This document shows, piece after piece, positions 56,674 through 64,000 of a DNA stretch of 64,000 bases. The position numbers and the translations under genes are program-made. The stretch is from Callorhinus ursinus. Taxonomy: Eukaryota; Chordata; Mammalia; Carnivora; Otariidae. Position 1 is the first letter of the stretch; the number at the start of each line of letters is the position of its first letter. The stretch covers positions 130,150,898-130,214,897 of the forward strand of contig NW_020312785.1 in the NCBI RefSeq assembly GCF_003265705.1, written 5' to 3'. The notes beneath the pieces were generated by a model, which was not told the DNA's origin, searched no databases, and saw nothing but the letters and a program-made list of their open reading frames with translations.

Positions 56674-56880
56674 ATGTACAAGGATGTGAGGGCCACCTGG
56701 GTGGCTCAGTCGGTTAAGCCTCTGCCTTTGGCTCAGGTCATGATTCCAGGGTCCTGGGATCAAGCCCCATGTCGGGCTCCCTGCTGAGCAGCGAGCCTGC
56801 TTCTCCCTCTGCCTCTCCCCCTGCTTATACTCTCTCTATCTCTCAAATAGTAAAATCTTTAAAAATGTGCAAGGATGTGA
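56674..56880 (+). mobile_element. CAN SINE with 16-bp target-site duplication
   Basis: SINE body is 56690-56864: 'ggccacctgggtggctcagt', 'tcaggtcatgattccagggt', 'catgtcgggctccctgctga', CT block, tail. 'atgtacaaggatgtga' (56674-56689) and 'atgtgcaaggatgtga' (56865-56880) differ at one base. Confidence 0.94.
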
Positions 56881-57640
56881 ACAGGGGACATGCCTGTGAA
56901 AGACAATGGGGAGGGAGCTAGGGAACATCAGGAGAGCCAGAGTCTGCCGTGAGGCAAGGCTGTGACCCCCAGATGGCCAGAGGGAGGAAAGCGTTTAGAC
57001 CTCCGTGCAGTCTAAGGAAGACTCAGCGCAGCAGCGTGAGCTCTGGGAGAGGAACTTTCTGATAGTTGGAGGTCTGTCAGATAACGTTCAGTGGCTCAGA
57101 ATTTATAAAGATGTCTGGCCCGTGGCAGATACCTGGTTTCAGTTTACATCGCTGTTTACACTTTGAAGCAGGGCTCATTCTCCCATGGCTTCAGTTTAGT
57201 TTATTTTCTTAAACTGTATTCCGCCTTCCTCCATTTTTAAGAATTTAACCAAAGCCCCTACCACAGGGCTGACTTAGAGGGTGGTGAGTCTGTCACATAC
57301 TCATTTCACAGATGGTAGAGTGAAAAGCCATCTCTTCCTTACGTGGGACCCTTGGGGGTTCCTGATTTGGTAGTTTCAGATGTGATTGTATGGGTAGTAA
57401 AAATGAGTTTTCTAAAATACAAATCCAATTATATATATATTTTGTTCTTTCTCATTGTCTCAAGGCTAAATCCAACCTTGTAGCACACCAGTCAGATCTC
57501 TCTGCTTACTTTGTGTCTAACCACATCTGCTCTCACTTTGCTCATCTTTCTGCTCCAGTGATAAGTGGTGATCAGACTCAGTATTCATGGGCTGATGCAT
57601 TCCTCTCTGCAGCCTCCTGCTGTCTGGGGATGGCCAGCTG
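56881..57640. other. No gene recognised
   Basis: About 760 bp. The first 180 bp are purine-rich and may be part of an old repeat into which the SINE inserted ('aagcagatgctgaatgggat' on its left), but I could not assign it. The frame 57390-57641 is unrecognised. Confidence 0.45.
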
Positions 57641-57960
57641 ACATCGTTCTGGCCAGAGCAACGCTGGGGGGAGATGACTGGGGTGGGGCTTGGGACAAGC
57701 TCTCTCTTTTCCAGTTAAAAAATAAGAAGATATTTTAAGCTGTTATGCATTTTGTCCCTTGTCTTTCTTTCCTTCCTCCCACTGGAAACCTAGAGAAGCA
57801 GCAATCATCTCGAGAGAGGCAACAAGAATCAGAAACAATCCCACCTCACAGGGATGGTAAACCACAGACATTGCTAGAACCTGGATCCTTAAAAGTGTCA
57901 CTGAACAGTTGTACCAGCCAGACACCTCTTGTCAGATCGCTTAGGTGCATTTGGTGAACA
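57641..57960 (+). repeat. Ancient interspersed repeat, family not named
   Basis: 'catcgttctggccagagcaa', 'ggcttgggacaagctctctc', 'ttccttcctcccactggaaa' and 'cctagagaagcagcaatcat' resemble a mammalian repeat that I know but cannot name. The overlapping frames 57743-57925 (-) and 57745-57957 (+) are inside it. Confidence 0.45.
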
Positions 57961-58109
57961 TCTACCTATATTGGTCAGTGAGGGTTTTTTGTTACAAATG
58001 TAATCTTGTCTATTTCACCATAGTTGAATTTCACGTATCAAAGCATCTAAGAGGTGATGTTTTGATTGTTGGTTTCCTTGTCTAGACTAGACAAGCCAGT
58101 GAACTTTGT

Positions 58110-58780
58110 TCTTTAGTTTATTATGTTCAAGGCATTACGTTAATCCCAGAAATACAGAAGTCCCCAGTGACTCTTAGAAAATAGGTACAGATCAACAAAA
58201 AATTAGACGGAAGGAATGAATGTTGAAACCGCCTATAGAGTGAGGATCTCATCAAGGCAGAGAGGGCGTCCTGGATGCCTGAGTGCAAAAGAGGCAGGTG
58301 GAGGGAGTCAGTGAAGGTGGTGAAGAGTATGTGCAAATTCTTGGAAACCAGAGGGAGCAGGCTGTATTCAAGGAACTGGAAGAAGCTGAGGGTGGCCAGT
58401 GGTGAGAGACAGAAGGAAACAGTGGTAAGTGATGAAGAGGACAAAGGGGGCTTTGCAGCTCATGAGAAGGAGTTTGGGTTCTATCAGCAGTGCAAGTGTT
58501 GAGGACTCAGCAGGGATTGGTTAAAGAGGGTTTTGTGGTCCAGTCTGTGTTGGCAAAAGCTTGCTATGGCTAGTAGCTGGGCAAGAGGAGAGAGTCTAGT
58601 AGAGAGCATTTTGTCAGATTCCAGGGAGAGATATTGGAGTTTAGGGATGCATTTATGGCAGCGGGTTTGGGGAAGAGTGGATGAGTACTAGTGTCTGATT
58701 GATGGGGTGTAAATGATGGAGGCAGAATGAAAACGAAGAAGGAAAAACCAGAGTGTACGAAGATTGTTTGCTTACACAAA
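58110..58780 (-). mobile_element. L2 LINE (minus), eroded
   Basis: 'aaggcattacgttaatccca', 'ctggatgcctgagtgcaaaa', 'aaggaactggaagaagctga', 'gagaaggagtttgggttcta', 'gggttttgtggtccagtctg' and 'gagagatattggagtttagg' fit antisense L2-type text. Frames 58127-58444 (-), 58275-58502 (+) and 58570-58797 (-) are inside and not genes. Confidence 0.6.
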
Positions 58781-58782
58781 AT

Positions 58783-58860
58783 AGGTATTACTACCACTCA
58801 ATGAGACAATTCACGTGAAACCTGGAGCATAGGGATAACATTTAGTGTTAACCATTATTG
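58783..58860 (+). repeat. MIR tail (plus), weak
   Basis: 'aataggtattactaccactc', 'aatgagacaattcacgtgaa' and 'cctggagcatagggataaca' suggest the MIR 3' half. Confidence 0.45.
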
Positions 58861-59111
58861 CTGGATTGGGTTAAATGAAGGGAGAGATGGAGATCAATTT
58901 TGTACAGGATGAATTTGAGAGGCCAAAAGATCATCAAATGGATAAAACCAGTTGGAGGGTCTGGGGCTGAGCTGGAGATACTCAGAAGTACTCATGGAAT
59001 CAGCCAATATTTATGGAACACCCACCATGATATGGGTGTATCCATGGCAGTTGAAACCACAAGGAAAGAGTTGTGGGCAAGCCCCTGAGGAAACAGAATG
59101 CTTAAGGACAA

Positions 59112-59285
59112 GGGTGGGAGTTTTCAAACTTGAGCATCAGAATCACCTGGACGGCTTATTAAAACAAGTTGTAAGGTTCTACCCCAGAAATTAGATGCAG
59201 TAGATCTGGAGTAAGGGCTGAGACTGCACTTTAACAGTCCCCCTAAGTTACGATGCTAATGCTGCTGGTCTAGGGCTACACTGGA
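59112..59285. mobile_element. MER5A-type hAT MITE
   Basis: 'gtgggagttttcaaacttga', 'gcatcagaatcacctggacg', 'ctaccccagaaattagatgc', 'agtagatctggagtaagggc' and 'gatgctaatgctgctggtct' follow MER5A. The right terminus is lost. The frame 58952-59194 crosses its edge. Confidence 0.85.
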
Positions 59286-60550
59286 AGTAGACTAGGAAAG
59301 AGAGTTGGCTGTAGAGGACTGAGAAGGAAGAGCTAAAGGGGAGTATAGGGAGAAGCCAAGAAAATGGACGTTTTGAAAAGGAAGCAATAGGTCTGTTAAA
59401 CGTCGCTGACAGCACAAAAACAGTCAAACTAAATAAAAAAACATTCTTGCATTTATTAAATCAGACAAGAGAAGCAGGGTGGTGAGTAAGAACTAGAGGA
59501 ATGTGAGTAGTAAAGATGTATGGGATGATGTGGTTAGTCAACTTAGGAAATTTGCCTCCCTTCTAAATAGACTTGAACACATTTATTCACCAAAGTGCTT
59601 GGGTAGGGTAAATGAACTGTATTTAAATGGGAAGATTCTATGGAAAACACCTGGTAGACACTGTCCATAGTAAAGCTAAACAGATTAGAATTTAGCAAAA
59701 TTTCTTCATGTTGTTAATATGCAAATGAGTGTTGCACATTGCCATTGGAATCCACTAGGCAATGTTTCCCAATATTATTTGACAGTGAAGTAATTTTTCG
59801 TACAACTGTCTTTGGGACAAGCAGTCCAGGCACACCCTTTGGAACTAGTCTCTGCAATTTTAAAACTGACCGTGGTTTATAGAAGTCACTGGGGAGGAAG
59901 GTCTCCTATCTTTATCAACCTCCCAGAAAAGCTTGGGATTTGAGTGGGATCCCTTTTCAGAACCTGGGAATATGCGCAAGTCACAGGTGTCCAGCATCCT
60001 ATACTATGTGCAGTATTACAGCATATTCTAAGTCCTATAATGGGTGGTGGACAACTTGGAGAAAAACTCATTGTTGTCAAGCTACTTGGTCTCCTGGAGG
60101 CATATTTGGATTTTTATCATCAGAATGATTTAAAGCATTTCTTCCCTAAATTCTTCCAAAAGGTGCCTGAAGTTAAAGATAACCTCTATGTAACATATAG
60201 TAGCTATATATTTTAGTGTTAATTATTTATTGCAAACATCTCTTTTTTTTAAAAGAGGTAGCAGGATCTATACCAGAAGAGATTGCAGTTACCATATGCT
60301 CTGTACATTGAAAGCCAATACACACACAGCTTCCGTCAAGGAAAATCAATGAAGCAAGAACCTTAACAATTTGGATCTTCTCATTGATAAGACTAATACT
60401 CCTTGTGTGCAGCTTACTTCAACATAATGAACAAAATTCAGCTGCTTTGGTTTGGAAATGGTTTTTAGAAGAGCAGAAATAAGGTCAAATCAAGGACCTT
60501 CGTGAGAGGAGAATAAATTGGCTATATACACGGAGGCCTTTACTAACTCT
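59286..60550. other. No gene recognised
   Basis: About 1.26 kb of unique-looking DNA. Overlapping frames at 59886-60080 (-), 59940-60128 (+) and 59944-60216 (+, 90 codons) lack domains. Confidence 0.5.
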
Positions 60551-60780
60551 AAAATTCTGTAATTCTTTTTTTTTTTTAAAGATTTTATTTATTTGACAGA
60601 GAGAGAGAGAGCAAGAGCAGGAACACAAGTAGGGGGAGTGGGAGAGGGAGAAGCAGGCTTCCCACCGAGCAGGGAGCCTGATGCGGAGCTTGATCCCAGG
60701 ACCCCGGGATCATGACCTGAGCCGAAGGCAGACGCCTAACAACCGAGCCACCCAGGTGCCCTTAAAATTCTGTAATTCTT
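60551..60780 (-). mobile_element. Young CAN SINE with 17-bp target-site duplication
   Basis: SINE body is 60568-60763, minus strand. 'aaaattctgtaattctt' is perfect at 60551-60567 and 60764-60780. The interior 'gtagggggagtgggagaggg' shares the 20158/29700 subfamily. Confidence 0.95.
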
Positions 60781-61154
60781 GACAGCTAACCAGATCTGTG
60801 TTTTTTGGCTAACATAACAAATCACATTGTACAGAAGATTGAGGGGGAAAAAAATGAAAAAGGAAAGGCTTTGACCTATACTGGCCCTTAGTATACTAGT
60901 TCTATCTTAATTTTCTAGTCCTATAAACTATCAACATTGACAGAACTAGTTGAGTCACTGTTGTTTGAGTAAAATGTAAATTTTTTCCCAGCGTCTGCCT
61001 CGACCCACCCTGCCTTCCCATAACTTCACCTGTCTGTGGGTTCCCCCATCCTGATATAGCTGAATACTAATTTTTTCCATCAGGTGTTTCTTAGAGGGTT
61101 TCAACAGAAATGCATGATAGATTGACATCTATCACTTGTATGATATGTTAAAAA
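60781..61154. other. No gene recognised
   Basis: About 370 bp of unique-looking sequence with no frame of note. Confidence 0.5.
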
Positions 61155-61335
61155 TGTCAAAGCATTTTTACAAACAGTATCTTTATTTTTCACGATAACC
61201 CTGAGAAGCATGTTGCCACGATGGCCTGTTTATGGAGGAAGGGACCAAATTTCCAAGAGAGTAAAGGCCATTAAGTTATAGACTAAGACCAAGTCAGGAT
61301 TTATGCTACCAATTTTATACTCCATGCTCTTACTT
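61155..61335 (-). repeat. MIR SINE (minus, diverged)
   Basis: 'ttttcacgataaccctgaga', 'gaccaaatttccaagagagt', 'ctaagaccaagtcaggattt' and 'atactccatgctctta' follow the reverse MIR order. Confidence 0.7.
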
Positions 61336-61694
61336 GCCTGTGTCTCTCCTCACTGGGCTACAGGCACTTATTTATCCATGTATTCCTTCAAAAAAAATTA
61401 CTGAGCCTCTACGTGATTCTACTATAATGCGTGTTTCTATAAGAATTAGCACATATACAATTAGTGAAATAGAAGAGTGACATTAATGAAACGATGTGGT
61501 AATCTTAGTTTTTTTTACCACATTCATGTTTAACATTTTCAAGTTGACCAACACAGCTGAATGCAACAAGCTATGAGCAAGAGGGTTTTGCACATGGTGC
61601 CAATTCCCTATATTGTTCCTGACTTGGGGTAGCTATGTGTTCTGGCTTGGAAACATTTATTCTAGTCTTCATCTTTTCACATTTTTACTTTGCC
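61336..61694. other. No gene recognised
   Basis: About 360 bp, AT-rich, without a recognised element. Confidence 0.5.
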
Positions 61695-61912
61695 TCTAAG
61701 GCTCAGTTCTTTGTTTGTTTTTGAGGATGTGAGCACACTTGTGAGTGGGGAGACGGGCAGAGGGAGAGAGAGAATCCTAAGCAGATCCCACTCCCAGAAC
61801 GGAGCCCAACGTGGGGCTCCATCTCATGACCCTGAGATCATGACCTGAGCTGAAATCCAGAGTCAGACACTTAACCTACTGAGCCACCCAGGCTCCCCCT
61901 CAAGGCTCAGTT
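61695..61912 (-). mobile_element. Older CAN SINE with 14-bp imperfect target-site duplication
   Basis: SINE body is 61709-61898: 'ctgaaatccagagtcagaca' marks the older subfamily, and it ends 'gagccacccaggctcccc'. 'tctaaggctcagtt' (61695-61708) and 'ctcaaggctcagtt' (61899-61912) flank it. Confidence 0.92.
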
Positions 61913-62058
61913 TTAATGTTCTCCTAAACCTACTTCCATTAAGCTACTACTTTACGTTTGTAAGTTAAGGTCCTTTTATATACTACAGTTTTATTTACTA
62001 GGAATTCATCATGTCTTTTAACCATGACAGTGTTTTTATTGGGATTGTTACCTTGGTT

Positions 62059-62162
62059 TGTGCTCTGGTTACAAGGTGCATACATAAGGAGTGGTCTGTC
62101 CTGTGNNNNNNNNNNCCTGTGCTCTGGTTACAAGGTGCATACATAAGGAGTGGTCTGTCCTG
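62059..62162. repeat. 43-bp tandem duplication interrupted by an assembly gap
   Basis: 'tgtgctctggttacaaggtg' begins an identical 45-base string at 62059-62103 and at 62118-62162. The left copy runs on as 'tgtg', which is the start of a next copy, and the right contig starts 'cctgtg'. If the N's are removed and the shared 'cctgtg' overlapped, a clean two-copy tandem with a 43-bp unit results. It could be a real repeat or an unmerged contig overlap. Confidence 0.85.
62106..62115. other. Assembly gap (10 N)
   Basis: Exactly ten N bases. The identical flanking sequence suggests that the gap size is a placeholder and the true gap may be zero or negative. Confidence 0.99.
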
Positions 62163-62378
62163 ACCTATTTTGTTCTATCTGCTCTGATTTATAGTGTGTC
62201 ATTTCATAGGGCATAAGGATTTTAATAAGGTATATATGGCATGTTTGCTTAAATGGCTGCATTTGCTGAGTGAATAATGAATACACATGTGTATAGTTGT
62301 ATTTGTCGATGGCTGTGTTCACCAGAGTGAAGAGTCTAACTTCCATAGGTTTCCCTGAAATGTTTTTCACAAAAGTGT

Positions 62379-62396
62379 AAAAAAAAAAAAAAAAAA
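62379..62396. repeat. Poly(A) run, 18 bases
   Basis: Pure A18 following 'cacaaaagtgt'. No adjacent retroelement body was recognised. Confidence 0.9.
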
Positions 62397-62649
62397 GTTG
62401 GCTTTCAACTCAATGGAGGAATTATGGGAAAGCTAGCAGGTGCTTTCAATTCTCAAAGCAAATGTAAATCTAGGTCTTCCTATTTCCATTTTTGGCAAAG
62501 AATTTGAACCTAGGGCAGTCTGACTCTATAATTCTTGATTTTATAACCTATAACCTACCATGTTTCCATTTTTTAAAAAGCTAAACATTGAATATTAGAA
62601 TATAAAAATTATTCTACCCAAGCCTAGAAACTGGGGAGGAGATGTTGGC

Positions 62650-62671
62650 AAAAAAAAAAAAAAAAAAAAAA
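62650..62671. repeat. Poly(A) run, 22 bases
   Basis: Pure A22, followed by 'ggaaagaaaaaaag'. Possibly the tail of an old plus-strand retroinsert, but no body sequence was recognised upstream. Confidence 0.9.
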
Positions 62672-63671
62672 GGAAAGAAAAAAAGTTAAAATTGTTTGCC
62701 TTTCTACTATCCCTTCAAGGAGTTCTTAGTAAGTTTTATGGTTTTCTCCCTCGGGTCCAGTCTCTTCAACACGAATGTTGAATTCTTTTTATCCCAAACT
62801 CTCTAATAATGATACTGCTTAGCAGAAACTCACTCAAAGATAAACACAAGAATAACCATATGACATAAAATGATAAATATGAAGTACAGAGTAAATAAGC
62901 TTTGCAGTTTCTCGGGACCCATGGGTATCTGCTTATATAAATGAGAGCTGTGTTGGTTAACATAGAGCTAGCTGCTCTAACAGAGACCCCTCTGACCCCG
63001 TCAAAACTAAAGTTCGGAGAAATGTAAGAAAAGTTCGTCACTCACCTAACGGTCCAACTTAGGTGCTCTTGGTCTGGCAGCTCTTCTCCAAGCTTGAGAT
63101 CAGAGCCTCCGTTTCTTTCCATTTTGTAACCCTACAATTATCGACATATGGGTCTCAGATGAGGAGGGAGCTCCCTCACTTCCATTATAGCCAAACAGAG
63201 GCAGAAAAGACCATGGAGAGTTGGGAGGGTTTTATGTGGAGACCCCAAGCGACTGACATGACTGCTGTCCCATGACCGTGGCTAGAACTCAGTCTTGTGG
63301 CTCCTTCTAACCACAAGGAATATAGCCTGTGTGCCCCCAAGGAGGAGGAACTGCCAGTCTGTGAACAGCTAGCCGGTTTCTGCCACAGGGTCGACATAAG
63401 TTCTTTAACAGCTCAAGTTTTACATCTAAAACTATTGCTTCCAGCAGAATAAATTTCTCCACGGCAAGCTGTGATAAATGTTATGACTCTATATTTTATT
63501 TTATAGCACCTCTACTCCATTCCTGCTAAATTGCCTTACTGCGTTTCATTATGGGCACTAATGATGAATTAAGTTGGACTGCTTAATAATTAAAAGTATC
63601 TCTAGGATAAAACCACATTTTCTCTTGGAAGAAATCTGTTTGGCTTTGTTCACAGGTATAGTATTCAATGT
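62672..63671. other. No gene recognised
   Basis: About 1 kb. Around 63310-63395 the text 'gaacagctagccggtttctg' resembles the end of the ancient repeat family seen at 6290, whose name I do not know. Frames at 62766, 63063 and 63185 are unrecognised and partly antisense to each other. Confidence 0.45.
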
Positions 63672-63903
63672 AAGAATTAGAATTCTTTTTTTTTTTTTAA
63701 GATTTTATTTATTTGAGAGAGAGAATGAGAGAGAGAGAGAGAGAGACATGAGAGGGAAGAGGGTCAGAGGGAGAAGCAGACTCTCTGCTGAGCAGGGAGC
63801 CCGACGCGGGACTCGATCCCAGGACTCCAGGATCATGACCTGAGCTGAAGGCAGTCGCTTAACCAACTGAGCCACCCAGGCGCCCCCAAGAATTAGAATT
63901 CTT
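63672..63903 (-). mobile_element. Young CAN SINE with perfect 16-bp target-site duplication
   Basis: SINE body is 63688-63887, minus strand, ending 'gagccacccaggcgccccc'. 'aagaattagaattctt' is identical at 63672-63687 and 63888-63903. The T-run is pure and the 'gaagagggtcagagggag' block is intact. This is among the youngest copies in the window. The frames 63574-63843 (+) and 63705-63929 (-) are SINE shadows. Confidence 0.96.
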
Positions 63904-64000
63904 AAGAAATGAGTGAACGGACCTCTCAATAACTTGTGTAAAATATAAAGGGGAGATTTTTACTAAGATAAATAAATGCGTGGTACTAACTTTTAAGAAT

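Noticed and set aside
57745..57957. 70-codon frame rich in Gln/Glu/Ser
   Set aside because: Lies inside an ancient interspersed repeat and overlaps an antisense frame of similar length.
63574..63929. Arg/Glu-rich and Leu/Ser-rich frames on both strands
   Set aside because: Translations of the GA/CT-rich part of a CAN SINE. The same peptides recur at other SINEs (for example 42073-42411, 24273-24808).

Overview
This is repeat-rich, non-coding vertebrate nuclear DNA, almost certainly from a carnivoran mammal. The diagnostic evidence is about twenty copies of the Carnivora-specific tRNA-Lys-derived CAN SINE (5' end reads like 'gcctgggtggctcag', 3' end CT-rich then 'caaataaataaa'). The copies do not match what I recall of the dog SINEC_Cf or felid consensus. 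They fit the arctoid type seen in bears, mustelids and pinnipeds, so an arctoid caniform is my best guess. One short insert (55537-55669) looks like the 3' end of a carnivore L1.

I found no protein-coding gene that I can identify, no RNA gene other than the SINEs' tRNA-derived heads, no CpG island and no bacterial-type feature. The open reading frames are short (longest 148 codons), have no recognisable domains, and often lie inside transposons. The window reads as a gene desert or the inside of a very large intron. The two most gene-like places are a possible minus-strand terminal exon near 36193-36262, and a 107-codon frame at 51894-52217 followed by two AATAAA hexamers. Both are weak.

Layout. 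1-5 kb: a MIR, a SINE nested in an older SINE (1.5-1.9 kb), and an AT-rich homeodomain-motif-rich stretch (2.66-2.88 kb). 6-13.1 kb: many ancient elements (MIR, MER5/MER20-type hAT MITEs, a Tigger-like DNA transposon fossil) plus a tail-to-tail SINE pair (7.07-7.45 kb). 13.9-17.5 kb: a MIR split by a SINE, an L1 3' end, and an L2 split by a run of MITEs. 18.9-26.8 kb: a palindromic MITE, SINEs, an MLT1 LTR, MIR. 26.8-36 kb: mostly unassigned AT-rich DNA, then eroded L1 and L2. 36-53 kb: long repeat-poor stretches with a few SINEs, MIRs, an L1 end and a split MER20. 53.7-64 kb: MIR, a young L1 tail nested in an old SINE, several SINEs, an eroded L2, and a 10-N assembly gap at 62106-62115 lying in a 43-bp tandem duplication.

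The region is best read as stratigraphy. Ancient L2/MIR are interrupted by hAT MITEs and L1s, those by older CAN SINEs, and those by young CAN SINEs with near-perfect target-site duplications. Family names are from memory of consensus sequences; no database search was possible. I found no convincing undescribed system.
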